DNA from: Lucinisca nassula
Taxonomy: Eukaryota; Mollusca; Bivalvia; Lucinida; Lucinidae
Length of the DNA: 64,000 bases
Assembly: GCA_963580285.1 (NCBI GenBank)
Contig: OY757024.1
Coordinates: 121,954,045-122,018,044, forward strand
Direction: 5' to 3'
Made by a program: the position numbers and the translations under genes. Below, piece by piece: positions 31,143 to 44,719 of this stretch; the stretch's first letter is position 1, and every line of letters starts with the position of its first letter. The notes beneath the pieces were generated by a model. The model saw nothing but the letters and a program-made list of their open reading frames with translations, searched no databases and was not told the DNA's origin.

Positions 31143-33259
31143 TTTTAGCTTACCTGGGCCGAAGGCTCCAGCGGAGCTTATAGTATAGTGGGTCCTCCGT
31201 CGTCCTTCGTCGGTCGCCCGTCGTTCGTCCACACTTTTGAGCAGCTATATCTCTGTATCCTGCAGGCTGATCTCAATCATTTCTCATCTGTAGTATACCT
31301 CTGGTGGGGCATTGATGACATAAACTTTTTACGAAATCGCTCTAAAACTTTGGTTCTTATGGCAAACACAATGTCCCATAGACTTACTATGGGAAAATGC
31401 TTGTCATCACCGTAGCGCCTTCAGTTTTGATCGGATCTTCCAGGAAACTTATATGTAAGGTGACTGGGGATAAAAACTCGGATGAGTTCCAAAACCGGCC
31501 AAGTCGGCTCATTTGTCATAGAGTTACGTCCCTTCGATTGCTAAAATGCCGATTTTTGACCTTGTCATCACCGTAGCCCCTTCAGTTTTGATCGGATCTT
31601 TCTGAAACTTATATGTAAGGTGGATGGGGATAAAACCTTGAATGAGTTTGAAAACCGGCTAAGTCGGCCCATTAATCACAGAGTTACATCCCTTTGACTG
31701 CTGAAAATGCCGATTTTTGACCTTGTCATCACCGTAGCCCCTTCAGTTTTGTTCAGATCTTTCTGAAACTTATATGTAAGGTGCTGGGGATAAAACATCG
31801 GTTGAGTTCGAATACCGGCCAAGTCGGCCCATTTATCATGGAGTAACGTCCCTTTGTTTGCTGAAAATGCCGACTTTTGACCTTGTCATCACGGTAGCCC
31901 CTTCAGTTTTTATCGGATCTTTCTATAACTTATATGTAAGGTGACTGGGGATAAAATCTCGGATGAGTTTGAAAACCGGCCAAGTCGGCCCATTTATCAT
32001 AGAGTTACGCACCTTTGATTGCTGAAAATGCCAATTTTTGACCTTGTCCCGGATGAGTTCCAAAACCGGCCAAGTCCGCCCATTTAACATAGTGTTACTT
32101 CCCTTTGAATGCTGAAAATGCCGATTTTGAACTTTGTCATCACCGCAGCCCCTTCAGTTTTGATCGGATCTTTCTGAAACTTATATGTAAATTGGCTGGG
32201 TATAAAATGTCGGATTAGTTTGAAAGTCGGCCCATTTATCATAGAGTTACATCCCTTTGATTGCTGAAAATGCCGATTTTTTGACCTTGTCATCACCGTA
32301 GCCCCTTCAGTTTTTATCGAATCTTTCTGAAACTTATATGTAAGGTGGCTAGGGTTAAAATCTCGGAGGAGTTCGAAAACCGGCCAAGTCGGCCCATTAA
32401 TCATAGAGTAACGCACCTTTGATTGCTGAAAATGCCAATTTTTGACCTTGTCATCACGGTAGCCCCTTCAGTTTTGATCGGATCTTTCTGAAAATTATAT
32501 GTAAGGTGGCTGAGGATTAAACCTTTGATGAGTTCGAAAGCCCGCCAAGTCGGCCCATTTGTCATAGAGTTACCTCCCTTTGATTGCTGAAAATGCCGAT
32601 TTTTGACTTGGTCATCACCGTAGCCCCTTCAGTTTTGGTCGGATCTTTCTGAAACTTATATGTCAGGTGGCGTGGGATAAAAACTCGGATGAGTTTGAAA
32701 ACCAGATAAGTCGGCCCATTTATCAGTTTTGATCGGATCTTTCTGAAATTTATATGTAAGGTGGCTGGCGATAGAATCTAGGATGAATTCGAATACCGGC
32801 CAAGTCTGCCCATTTGTCATAGAGTTACGTCCCTTTGATTGCTGAAAATGCCGATTTTTTACCTTGTCATCACCGTAGCCCCTTCAGTGATGATTGGGTC
32901 TTTCTGAACTTTAAATGTTAGATTGCTTAGGATAAAAACTTGAATGAGTTCAAAAAACCAGCCAAATCGGCCTATTTATCATACAGTTACGTCCCTGTGA
33001 TTGCTGAAAATGCCGATACTCGACCTTGTCACTTGAAAGTTACATATAAGCAAGTCAGGAATAAAAGCTTGAATGAGTTTGAAAATTGTTGAGGTCAGCT
33101 GATTTATCGTATAATTATATTCTACTTGATTGCAGAAAATGCTCACCATGTCATCACCTTGTCCTCCAATAAATCCTTCAGGAAAGGTTGGCACTACCTG
33201 AAACTTTGAATCTGTTAGCTCAGGTGAGCGATTCAGGACCATCTTGGTCCTCTTGTTTA
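31143..33259 (+). mobile_element. Satellite-filled element, TTTTAGCT start, CCTCTTGTTT end (E1)
   Basis: Begins 'tttttagcttacctgggccg' with CGTCCTTCGTCGG triplets and ends 'ggtgagcgattcagg...cctcttgttta'. Between are about eleven ~160-bp tandem units ('ccttgtcatcaccgtagcccc', 'gaaacttatatgtaaggtgg'). No protein. The same ends bound elements at 52.9-56.2 kb and 58.96 kb, so this is a family of non-autonomous elements. Confidence 0.78.
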
Positions 33260-33331
33260 TTTGAACAATAGACAGAATGGTTTGCGAAGGTGCAACTAAT
33301 TCCCAGTCTGTAACAGGACGATCTAGGTCCA

Positions 33332-34400
<1,069 letters not shown>

Positions 34401-34401
34401 T

Positions 34402-34518
<117 letters not shown>

Positions 34519-34805
34519 TTATACTGAGTCGGTCATATATGGCCATTTCCTCAGTTGATTGGGTGGCTAAATTTAGAATTTAGCTGAAAAAAGAGAGAGG
34601 GGCACTGACTGCGTCCTTAAAACTATTTACACTCTGCATAACAGAGGTATCCTAAAACGCATACCTCTGAGTCCCAATCTTACACTGAGCGGGCTTTGAA
34701 CTCTTCTGCGGACTTGGCATTCACCGCAGAGGAGGGAAGACTATTCCATTGGGGAATAGTTCTAGGAAAGAACGAGTTCTTCAGGGCATCACTATAGGAC
34801 TGGTA

Positions 34806-35087
34806 TCAACGATATTGTGAGTCGTTTACTTTTGATGCCCTTGTTTGGGTCGACACTGTTACAGGGGTCAAGTACCTATCTTTATCAATAGACACTGAAT
34901 CAGAGTGTATCTTGTAGGAGAAGGTTAAAGAGGATTGCTCACGACGGGCCTCCAGGGACGGCCACTCTAGCTCATTAAGCATGTCACCGACGCTACTTCT
35001 ATTTCGCCATCGCCTACAGGTCCATCGAGAAGCTGTCCTCTGCACCTTCTCCACCTGCTGAGTCTGAGTTTTAACATAGGGATGCAA
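34806..35087 (-). pseudogene. LINE ORF2 C-terminal thumb fragment
   Basis: 93 residues: QQVEKVQRTASRWTC and MLNELEWPSLEARREQSSLT are the standard post-RT region. It follows 35103-35969 after a frame break. Confidence 0.72.
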
Positions 35088-35102
35088 AATGGGTGATGCA
35101 TA

Positions 35103-35969
35103 TTAAAGTTGAGGGCGAGCCAATGTTTTATATGCAACATCCTTTGTCTGCCTAGGTGCAAAAGCCAAGTTCCGTCTAAGGAATCCTAAAGTCCTAGTTG
35201 CTTTAGATGTAATCTCTGAGATATGTTGACCCCAATCAAGATCGTCAGTGATGGTGATACCAAGATATTTGGCGGATTGAACATGCTCCAAAATTTGCTG
35301 GTGAAGAGTATAGTCAAACTTAATTTGCTTGTCCGGAGGGTGTCGTGACACCCTCATGGAGTGACATTTGGCCACATTGAACTTCATTTGCCAATCGGCC
35401 TCCCAGTGTGCAAGTTGATCCAGGTCATCTTGTAAAATAAGACAGTCAGAAGGAGAATATATGTTCCTATACAGGACACAATCATTAGCAAACAAACGGA
35501 CCGATGACCTGATATTATCGGGTAGATCATTAATGAAAACCAAGAAAAGAACCGGTCCAAGGACCGAACCTTGGGAGACACCAGATAAAACAGGGACCGG
35601 ATCAGACGCTTGGCCATCAAGTACAACTTGTTGTGAGCGCCCAGAGAGCCATGAGCTAATCCACCTATGTGTGGATCCTCTTATCCCATAGTACTCCAGT
35701 TTATGTAAAGGCCTCCTGTGAGGTACCTTGTCAAAGGCCTTAGCGAAGTCCATGATGATCAAGTCAGTCTGTTTGTGGCCACGGTTTATGGCCCCATCCA
35801 GATTGCTCACAATGTCATGGTAAAATTGAACAAGCTGCGTTTCGCAAGACCTTTGACTCCGCAAACCATGTTGACAGTCTGCAAGAATGCTCTCAAAGAC
35901 TAAGTGCTTGTTGATGTTGCTTACTAATATATGCTCCAGGGTTTTGCAACAGATGCATGTTAGCGACAC
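35103..35969 (-). pseudogene. LINE reverse transcriptase, FANDC active site
   Basis: 288 residues. LIIMDFAKAFDKVPH (motif A), GVSQGSVLGPVLF (motif B with S for the usual P), RLFANDCVLY (motif C with N for the first catalytic Asp), VAKCHSMRVSR and AKYLGITITDDL downstream. The D-to-N change in the active site would abolish catalysis. RT fingers upstream (35970-36200) are in another frame. Confidence 0.82.
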
Positions 35970-36292
35970 TGGTCTATAATTTGCTGCATCATATTTTCCC
36001 CTTTTTTATAGACCGGGGTAACATTTGCTTGTCGCCAGTCATCTGGTACAGTGCCCTGGGCAAGTGATTCATTGAAGATAAAGGCCAACACAGGAGATAT
36101 TTCAGCACTACATTCCTAAAGTACCCTGGCATTCAAGTCATCGGGCCCAGATGCCTTATGCATCTTGAGCTTACCTAACAGTTAAGCGACCCCATTGGGG
36201 TCAACTGTTATGTCCCCCATAGAGGGGAATGGACTTGCACCTTTAGATGGTAGCTCACCATCAGTTTCACGCGTAAATACTGATTGAAACTG

Positions 36293-36583
36293 TTAATTGC
36301 AAATATTAGCCTTATCGCGCGCATCTGTTTTTAGAATTTCATTTTCCCTTAGCGAAGTGATCCCAAACGCATCCTTTTTCAGGCACTTTACGAATGACCA
36401 AAACTTTTTAACTTTACCATTCTTTTGGGGGCTATCGGGATCTATATTGTCATCTTCAAAGGCAAAGATGCTGGAAACATGCTTCCAATATGCATCTCTT
36501 ATAACCTTTTGCACATGTGCTCTGAACCGTTTGTAATGGTTCTTAACGTCAGTGCTGCTAGACTTGCGAGCACGAAAATACAT
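36293..36583 (-). pseudogene. LINE linker between endonuclease and RT
   Basis: 97 residues including RARKSSSTDVKNHYKRFRAH and KKFWSFVKCLKKDAFGI, a pattern common before LINE RT domains. 36600-36840 continues upstream in another frame (DLSHMSVNDLWVSFKSELTT). Confidence 0.7.
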
Positions 36584-36904
36584 TCTAGTGCGTCTTCTGA
36601 TAAGATGCTTGATCGTGTTATCGATTCATGGTGCCCCATTCTGTTTTGGTCATTTTCGTTGGTATAAACCTTTCCATTGCCGTGGTTAATTCGGACTTAA
36701 AACTGACCCACAAGTCATTAACTGACATGTGCGAGAGGTCAGAGGAAAGGAACGAATCCTTAAATCGCGCCTTATGGTCTCGCAGACCATCCATATCCGC
36801 ACGTATCGATGTTGTAGTTGCGACTTAAATACAACCAAACCCACAGTATCCAGACTCGCTGTACCCTCCGTCGGATGTATCTGGTATGTAAACAACGAAT
36901 GCAA

Positions 36905-37744
36905 AAATTCGTGTGTTACCAGAGGTCGGAAATTACAAGATATATTAGATTTTATTCAGTGTGCAACTGTATTTCAAAGTAATATAGCTTCGACAAACTC
37001 TGGTAAGATTAAAAATTAAATCTGATGAGAGTCTTACCTTATATTTCATGATTTTATTGACAAACTCGTTTCCAACATGTTGTGTAAACTACAACTTGCA
37101 CAAAGACAGAGCTGCTATGCCTCGAGAACGTGCGTATATTGTCGACTTGTGAGTAATGAATATGATTAGGAGGTACATCTTTACATGAATGTATGGTTGG
37201 TATTGCTGTGGTATGGAAGATCTGTGAAAAATTTGGAGTTGAATAAATGACGAGTTGTAGGTGCAGCTGTACCCCTAACTACCATCTTTGAGCAGACTAC
37301 TGTACGATTAACTACTGAGTACCTGTACCCCTAACTGTGTTGGCAGATTAGTTCAGATCTTAATTAAAATCAGATCAGTTCAAATCTAAATATCTCTTTT
37401 ATAAATCTTTCATATATTTATTTAATGTTTGTTAGTTTTGTTCTTTCTAGCCTCATTAGAGCTTAAAAATATTAATAGTTAAATACCCAAATATTTGACA
37501 TGTCCTTTCCGGTATTTCGGCGGTCTTTCCGGTAATTCCGGTCTTTTTGGTAATTATAGGGACCGTCCCTTTTATTTCTTTATGTTGGGTGGTTGGGTGA
37601 GGCAAATGTTGTATTGTCATTTCTTCTGTTTCTACCCTTACATTCATTTTTATTTTTTCTCTACGTCCTTCAATTTTATCTCCTCAAATATCTCTTCTAT
37701 CTCTTTTCTCACTTTCTCTGGGAGACAACAAAAACTGGCCTACT
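36905..37744. other. No gene recognised
   Basis: AT-rich with a local duplication of 'tgtacccctaactac' (37268 and 37326). No coding or RNA feature seen. Confidence 0.4.
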
Positions 37745-38010
37745 GACGGGTCGTTAATTTATTTGAGGTTTAACGTTCCCCTGAACAGTATAAATAGGTA
37801 ATTTTAAGAGACGTTGCTTCCACTTTTGGGGGACGTTTACCAGACACTGAGACCAAATGACATCTCAAGCCCTGTCGCCCAACATAACAAATATGGTTTA
37901 CATGCACTGACGGGCCGACTCACACCACTTTTCCTTGGCAGACTTAGATCCTCTAAGCAGTTTACCAGCTCTGCGTGGAACCACGATGCACTATTTTGAT
38001 AACTTTATAA
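37745..38010 (-). mobile_element. SINE-S copy b
   Basis: Minus-strand copy with 'gtttaacgttcccc' (3' end), 'catctcaagccctgtcgcc' and 'ctctgcgtggaaccacgatg' (5' part). It lies head to head with copy c. Confidence 0.75.
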
Positions 38011-38032
38011 GAAATCAACAATGACATTACGG

Positions 38033-38316
38033 CCCCCGCCCATCGGGGCTTGAAGAAATAATTGGCTGCATTATGTTTCCACGCAGAGCTGAAACCGACC
38101 ACACACGAGTACTGTTAATCCGCGTAGACGATCTAAGCCCTCGGTGCGAGCCAGACCGTCCATGCTTATTAACCCTATTGGTTTCATTGGGCGACAGGGC
38201 TTGAGATGTCATTTCATCTCAATGTCGGGTAAATGCCTACAAAATTGGAAGCAACGTCTCCAAAATGACCTATACAGTGTTGACGTGGACGTTAAAACTC
38301 AAATCAAACAAACAAA
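38033..38316 (+). mobile_element. SINE-S copy c, 14-bp target duplication
   Basis: Flanked by CAATGACATTACGG (38019-38032) and CAATGACAGTACGG (38317-38330). It starts CCCCGCCCATCGGGGC and ends GACGTTAAAACTCAAATCAA with CAAA repeats. The tail and target duplication mark LINE-driven retroposition. No clear Pol III boxes; a tRNA origin is not evident. Confidence 0.82.
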
Positions 38317-38625
38317 CAATGACAGTACGGTTGCTAAAATAAAACACACAGAGAACCTATCCGGTTTATCATGACAGCAACTTACCGTTTTTGCATTATC
38401 CTACAGTCGTTTCATATATCGAATGTTAGCCCCCTTGGTATTGGAAATCCAGAGCCCTATCTGCATCACATTGAAGCCCCGGAGGGACATCGATCTTTCA
38501 ACTTCTATCTTCAGACTTCTTACTTTCACTTTCTTCCGACTCCTGACTTCTGGCATCTTACATTCAACTTCTCTTCGGGTGTCCTTCTTTCAACCAACTC
38601 CCGACTTCTAATTTCCAACTTCCGA

Positions 38626-39341
38626 TCTTTTAGCTCTACTTCTAGATATTTAGATGATTTATTAAATATTGATAATACCTATTTTGATGGTTTGATCAGT
38701 CAGATTTACCCCCTAGAACTTCAGTTAAATAAAGCAAATTCTTCTGATGCCGAGGCCCCGTTTTTGGATTTACATCTATCTATTGTAGATGGATTTGTTT
38801 CGTGCAAAATTTATGATAAACGCGATGACTGATTTTGAGATTGTAAATTTTCCTTTTTGGATGGTGATGTTCCTCGTGCGCCATCCTATGGCGCACATAT
38901 GTCGCAATTAATTTGATTTGCTAGAGTGTGTAGTCATGTAACTGACTTCAACACTCGTAATAAATTATTAACGGCTAAACTCCTTAATCAGGGTTATCGG
39001 TACCATAAACTACGCAAAGCCTTTTCAAAATTTTATAGACGCCATTCTGATTTAATTTCAAAATTCAATACTTGACTTAAATCTCTTCTGCAACAAGGTC
39101 TATCGGAACCCGAATTTTATGGTGACTTAGTATATAAATTCAGAAAAATATATAACCGCAATGACTTCAGCACCCAATTTCGTAAAATCATTCTTCGATA
39201 TAAAAAGATTGGGTACAACATGGATATTATACGACAGACTGCATGCATGGTAGTTAACCCAATCACGGTTGGCAACTTTGCTTCCCTCTTTAATTGCACG
39301 CCGGTGGGTCAGGCCTCAGATTCTATGACGGCTCCAACGTA
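38626..39341 (+). pseudogene. R1 PLE-like RT C-terminal part, broken
   Basis: STSRYLDDLLNID, EAPFLDLHLSIVDG and IYDKRDD are followed by a 2-bp deletion and stop (38828), then LNQGYRYHKL, a 1-bp deletion near 39074 and FYGDLVYKF to VGQASDSMTAPT. Nearly identical to copy A apart from the breaks. Confidence 0.8.
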
Positions 39342-39880
39342 AAGGCTTATTGAAAATTAAAGAGATAATGTTGGTTGGTGCCTGATGCTCTGTCTCTGGT
39401 CGGGCTCATCGGAGTCTAACTGTTGGTTTTCTTTTGCTCCAGCATTTCAGTGGTTTCTTGCTGTCGAGTCCTCACCGTTGTCTCACCTCTGTGGTTCTTT
39501 GATTTCTGTGTTCACGGAGATGTTGCACTGATGAGTTAGGAGGCCTTCATGCAGACTGAACTAATTATTTGTCTAAATCGCGACGGAAGTTAGGGCGAGG
39601 ATTGTGGCCACGTAAAATCGATTTAAGCCCCCCAGTGGAAATCTTCCACTGACCGTTCCAAGGCGGCTCTTCTGTGGGGATTTATTTATGTTGTTGTTTG
39701 TTACTTACTGTGTGTATCACTTGTGTCTTTTAATTTTGGATGGCCATATCCTTTGTTTAGGTTTCCAATATGGTCTGGTCGCTTAATGTTTGTATTTCTT
39801 TCCCTTTGGTGTCTTTTATGGGTGGAGTAAGTTAATTGTATCAATTCCTGATCTTTGTTTTACTTCTACTTTTCAAGCTG
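38626..39880 (+). mobile_element. R1 family, copy B
   Basis: Same segment as copy A with opposite orientation, including the complete 3' UTR. Upstream 38470-38625 is CT-rich low complexity. Confidence 0.82.
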
Positions 39881-40607
39881 GTCTAAATTGCGAACCTGTC
39901 ACATACAAAATAGTGACACGAACCACAGTTTGCAAATGTTATATCGTCTAATAATTAATCCATTTCGCCGCGATCTAGTACATTGTTTACCAGAGAAACT
40001 AACGCTTTAGTCTGGTTGGACCAGAGTGACGTCACGACTTTCCCGCCATTCAACCAGACTGAGTTCGAAACCATTGGCTAACCATGGTTAACCACGGTTC
40101 GTGATCCAACTACCTCATTGACTTTCCTGATTTACAGTAACACAAGTATTAGCTTTTACAAAAAGCTTGAGTCTACGCTAAGCGCACATTAATTTGTGTA
40201 GTCATAGGCTTGGAATGTCAAATGACAAAGCTGCTCATATGTATTCTGTATAAATGTGCGAGTAAATACTGAAACTTGTATCATACCCAACGATTCCAAA
40301 AGATGACCCCAGTTTCATTTATAAACAAAACTACCTATCTTTTACTATGACAACCACTTGTACCAAAGAAACGAAAAATCAGCAGAACTGATGCATCTGC
40401 CTTTTATTTTAGTGAAAACAAACAAAAAAAAGATGTGCTGTATTATCGGAGGGAAGTCAACATCATGTGAACCCAGAAAACACAGGGTGTGATAAACTTA
40501 CGGAAGTGTTCCGGTCAATTCCGGTTTTTAATCATTGTAACAAATAACACTGCAGACCATTAAGTTATGGCCGTTTCTTTAATGCTTCTGGAGCAAAAGT
40601 AAACCTT
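39881..40607. other. No gene recognised
   Basis: Unassigned sequence. 'aaccattggctaaccatggttaaccacggtt' at 40070-40100 is a short inverted motif. Confidence 0.4.
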
Positions 40608-40823
40608 TCTTACGACCTGAAAGCCGTAACAAAGGAAAGATGCATAGCCTGAAAAAATCCCCGCCTATGGTGGGATTCGAACCCGGGCCGCTCGGGTGAC
40701 AGTCCACTGCTCTTACCCCTGAGCCAAAGAGTCGACTCCCTGACGCAGTTGTCAGAGAGTGGTTATAAACCTAGAAGCTATGCATATGATCTACCAAGGT
40801 AGATAATGGAAGGGAGGTAACAC
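40608..40823 (-). mobile_element. tRNA-derived SINE (third family), unit 1
   Basis: Minus strand: A-box-like TGGCTCAGGGG, loop CTGTCAC (tRNA-Asp GTC-like) and exact B box GGTTCGAATCC, then body 'ggggattttttcaggctatg' and 'cctttgttacggctttcagg'. The 216-bp segment is repeated at 40914-41129 with no difference that I see. Confidence 0.72.
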
Positions 40824-40913
40824 ACCCCCTCTTCAAGGAAGTCATCATTTATGATGACGTGAAGGATGCCAACTTCGGCACAAGCCAATTCTGGCATTTC
40901 GGACGAGCCCCCA

Positions 40914-41129
40914 TCTTACGACCTGAAAGCCGTAACAAAGGAAAGATGCATAGCCTGAAAAAATCCCCGCCTATGGTGGGATTCGAACCCGGGCCGCTCG
41001 GGTGACAGTCCACTGCTCTTACCCCTGAGCCAAAGAGTCGACTCCCTGACGCAGTTGTCAGAGAGTGGTTATAAACCTAGAAGCTATGCATATGATCTAC
41101 CAAGGTAGATAATGGAAGGGAGGTAACAC
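40914..41129 (-). mobile_element. tRNA-derived SINE (third family), unit 2
   Basis: Same 216 bp as 40608-40823, same strand, 306 bp apart. 90 bp of unrelated sequence separates them. Confidence 0.72.
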
Positions 41130-41332
41130 CTTGGATAGTCTAAACCCACAGGAGTAGACAATAACAAGGATGACATGCTAATAGAAAGTAACATCCAACT
41201 AGTCATGATCTTTTCTCAAATGCTTCCGAAGCAAAAGTCATCCTTAAGATTGTTTACGCCCGTTGGCGTAGACAGTTAGACAATGGATAAAAGTCAGCAG
41301 CGTATTTGGGCCAGCGATTTACCGGATCTATC

Positions 41333-41677
41333 AACCGGCCCCGATAGCTCAGTTGGTAGAGTGTCCGCTCCGGGGAACAGGAGGTCTCGGGTTCGATCCC
41401 GGGCCGCGACATACCAAAGTCGTTAAAAATGGTACTAGCTGCTCCTCGTTTGGCACTCAGATTTACGGGGTAGAGCTAGGACTGGTCGATCCAGTGTCAG
41501 GATAATGTGACTGGGTGTGGTATCATGTAATGTGTCTGGGACATGATACTTCAGTGAGGCAGCACTATAAACGTGAGCATTGAGCTCCCTGTCGCAACCA
41601 GACACCGTCGTGATATGACTGAAAAATTGTTGAAAGCGACGTTAAACCCGAATTCACACACACACACACACACACAC
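41333..41677 (+). mobile_element. tRNA-derived SINE (fourth family), 12-bp target duplication
   Basis: 345 bp between ACCGGATCTATC copies (41321-41332, 41678-41689). The tRNA head has A box TAGCTCAGTTGG and B box-like GGTTCGATCCC. The body ends TGACTGAAAAATTGTTGAAA, GCGACGTTAAACCC and a (CA)n tail. This 3' region is widespread in mollusc SINEs (from general knowledge; the superfamily is not assigned here). Confidence 0.85.
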
Positions 41678-41681
41678 ACCG

Positions 41682-41897
<216 letters not shown>

Positions 41898-42029
41898 TTA
41901 ATATTTGGTGTGAATATAAAAATACAATATTTTATTAAAGTGACAAAGACAGGCATCAGCACGCCTTTTTCTAATGATGTTCTCTATCCAAGTTTCCTGG
42001 TACGAGCTTAGTTTTAGTAACAATGGCCT

Positions 42030-42297
42030 CTCTGTCAAAGTAGAAGCGAATGCAATGATCAGGAATCGATACAATTAACACACAACTCCCATCAGAGACA
42101 AGGGAAAGAAACACAAACATGAAGCAACGAGACCCTAATGGAAACATCACTAGCGGAAAGCAAAAAGGACAGTTACTTTCAAAAAAAAAAATTGCAAATT
42201 GTCTATCCAAATCAAAATAATATAAGCACACATTCAAAGACAAACCATAACAAAAATAAACCACGACAGAAAAAACCGCCTTGGAACGGTCAATGAA
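42030..42297 (-). mobile_element. R1 3' tail fragment
   Basis: Minus-strand R1 3' UTR, ending at 'ccgttccaaggcggtt' next to a LINE fragment. Confidence 0.68.
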
Positions 42298-42298
42298 A

Positions 42299-42610
42299 CG
42301 AATTCCACTGGGGTCAAAGTCGTTGACTGCCCAACGAACAGCTCTACGCTGGACCGGTTCGATCTGGTAGACCCGCCCTTTGTTGTACAGGTCCAAAGCA
42401 GATGGTGTATATTCCAGTTGTGGTCTGACAAATTTCATGGAACTTAGACATCTTGGTTTTTGTATGTCTCATGATAAATCCAAGCGTACGGTTTGCATTG
42501 CCGACGTCCGTGTGGGGATTCCATGACAGTCCACTGGAGATATCAACCCCTTCCCGATACATGTACCTCGCACAGATGCCAGTCTTCAGGCCATGGCCTT
42601 GCAATGTCTA
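42299..42610 (-). pseudogene. LINE fragment: post-RT thumb region
   Basis: VDISSGLSWNPHTDVGNANR and TLGFIMRH (42604-42450), then VRPQLEYTPSALDLYNKGRV and EPVQRRAVRWAVNDF in another frame (42438-42300). This is the usual LINE order 'YLG...NPH...NRTLGF...RPxLEY...VQRRAxR'. Confidence 0.72.
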
Positions 42611-43144
42611 TGCAGTTTCCAGGTTCTCCTAGAGCAAGTCACCTATACCGCCTGGCGTTTCGTGTGGTTGAGTGCCCCATCATTCGATCTCCAGAATCTT
42701 GTGAAGCAGTGAACTTAAAGTCAAGTGGCTCCGAAGATCGTCCGGAAGGCTCTTTCAAACCTGCTGTTGAAAATGATGGATGAGGATCACGTTATTCATT
42801 ATGGCGGACAAGAGCAAAAGGGTTGCCAAATGCATTAACATTCAATAACGTTGAACAGAACCTTGACAAATTTAGTTTAAATGGACAAGGGGATCCTCGA
42901 TTTTAAAATTAAATTATCAACTCGAATCAATTGGTTATTCTTTATAAACAGTAGCCTGGCTCGCTGGCTATAAGTTGAAGAATTCTAAGAAAGCGTACTC
43001 CTCCTTGACTATTTTTCTGCAAATATTAATTTCCTTACCTCTCAAAAACTCATAGCCTGGTATGGTAAACTTTGTTGTGAGTTTCCCTGAAATTTCGTAG
43101 ATCCTATAAAAAACCTATGTTGACAGCTCGACCACATTACAGGG
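42611..43144. other. No gene recognised
   Basis: Unassigned sequence directly upstream of the hammerhead array. Confidence 0.4.
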
Positions 43145-43188
43145 TTGGGATTATGTTTTTTTCTGGCTTTCTTTGCCGGATCATTACA

Positions 43189-43234
43189 GAGTCACTGATG
43201 AGGCTTTATTAGCCGAAACTACGTAGTATGACCC
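43189..43234 (+). ncRNA. Hammerhead ribozyme, unit 1
   Basis: Stem I GAGTCA/TGACCC (one A-C mismatch), CTGATGA 43195-43201, stem II GGCT/AGCC, GAA 43215-43217, palindromic stem III ACTAC/GTAGT, cleavage after A43228. Confidence 0.82.
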
Positions 43235-43571
43235 ATCTTCTTTCTAATGAATGTTTTCATTGCTCTTAAAGGAACTCATTTTTGATTTTTATTTGCCTTC
43301 ACTGCAGCTGGTGTTGTGCCGTGTGGCGGCCGTAAAACGTCTCACCGTACATCAACCATAGTGCAGTTTATATTTTACTTTTGGTCCTTTGAGATCAGCG
43401 TGAATATTTAGAGAAATCAGAAATAAATTATTGGTTGAGACTAATATTCTAGACAGGTTTTTAATTATTTGGACCCCATTTTGATTTATATCTGTCTTTG
43501 TATCGACTGCCTATGTGGAATTCGCAAAATTGCAGTATGTTTCCTCTGGCTTTCTTTGCCGGATCATTACA

Positions 43572-43617
43572 GGGTCACTGATGAGGCTTTTTTAGCCGAA
43601 ACTACGTTGTATGACCC
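43572..43617 (+). ncRNA. Hammerhead ribozyme, unit 2
   Basis: Stem I GGGTCA/TGACCC perfect, CTGATGA 43578-43584, stem II GGCT/AGCC with T-rich loop, GAA 43598-43600, stem III reduced to two pairs (ACTACGTTGT), cleavage after A43611. Confidence 0.8.
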
Positions 43618-43954
43618 ATCTTCTTTCTTATGAATGTTTTCATTGCTCTTAAAGGAACTCATTTTTGATTTTTAATTGCCTTCACTGCAGCTGGTGTTGT
43701 GCCGTGTGGCGGCCGTAAAACGTCTCACCGTACATCAACCATAGTGCAGTTTATATTTTACTTTTGGTCCTTTGAGATCAGCGTGAATATTTAGAGAAAT
43801 CAGAAATAAATTATTGGTTGAGACTAATATTCTAGACAGGTTTTTAATTATTTGGACCCCATTTTGATTTATATCTGTCTTTGTATCGACTGCCTATGTG
43901 AAATTCGCAAAATTGCAGTATGTTTCCTCTGGCTTTCTTTGCCGGATCATTACA

Positions 43955-44000
43955 GGGTCACTGATGAGGCTTTTTTAGCCGAAACTACGTTGTATGACCC
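43955..44000 (+). ncRNA. Hammerhead ribozyme, unit 3
   Basis: Same sequence as unit 2. Cleavage expected after A43994. Confidence 0.8.
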
Positions 44001-44337
44001 ATCTTCTTTCTTATGAATGTTTTCATTGCTCTTAAAGGAACTCATTTTTGATTTTTATTTGCCTTCACTGCAGCTGGTGTTGTGCCGTGTGGCGGCCGTA
44101 AAACGTCTCACCGTACATCAACCATAGTGCAGTTTATATTTTACTTTTGGTCCTTTGAGATCAGCGTGAATATTTAGAGAAATCAGAAATAAATTATTGG
44201 TTGAGACTAATATTCTAGACAGGTTTTTAATTATTTGGACCCCATTTTGATTTATATCTGTCTTTGTATCGACTGCCTATGTGAAATTCGCAAAATTGCA
44301 GTATGTTTCCTCTGGCTTTCTTTGCCGGATCATTACA

Positions 44338-44383
44338 GGGTCACTGATGAGGCTTTTTTAGCCGAAACTACGTTGTATGACCC
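44338..44383 (+). ncRNA. Hammerhead ribozyme, unit 4
   Basis: Same sequence as unit 2. Cleavage expected after A44377. Confidence 0.8.
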
Positions 44384-44719
44384 ATCTTCTTTCTTATGAA
44401 TGTTTTCATTGCTCTTAAAGGAACTCATTTTTGATTTTATTTGCCTTCACTGCAGCTGGTGTTGTGCCGTGTGACGGCCGTAAAACGTCTCCCCGTACAT
44501 CAACCATAGTGCAGTTTATATTTTACTTTTGGTCCTTTGAGATCAGCGTGAATATTCAGAGAAATCAGAAATAAATTATTAGTTTAGACTAATATGCTAG
44601 TCAAGTTTTTAATTATTTGAACCCCATTTTGATTTATATCAGTCTTTGTATCGACTGCCTATGTGAAATTCGTAAAATTGCAGTATGTTTCCTCTGGCTT
44701 TCTTTGCCGGATCATTACA

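Larger units (their letters stand above)
34600..36850 (-). mobile_element. LINE (CR1/Jockey type), 5'-truncated, decayed
   Basis: Minus-strand pieces from 36850 to about 34640 follow LINE ORF2 order: post-endonuclease linker, RT, thumb, and the tail 'SSAVNAKSAEEFK' near 34700. Several frame breaks. No endonuclease core found. Confidence 0.8.

Noticed and set aside
36000..36200. CRISPR array
   Set aside because: All tandem repeats here have units over 140 bp or are minisatellites without unique spacers; the genome is eukaryotic.
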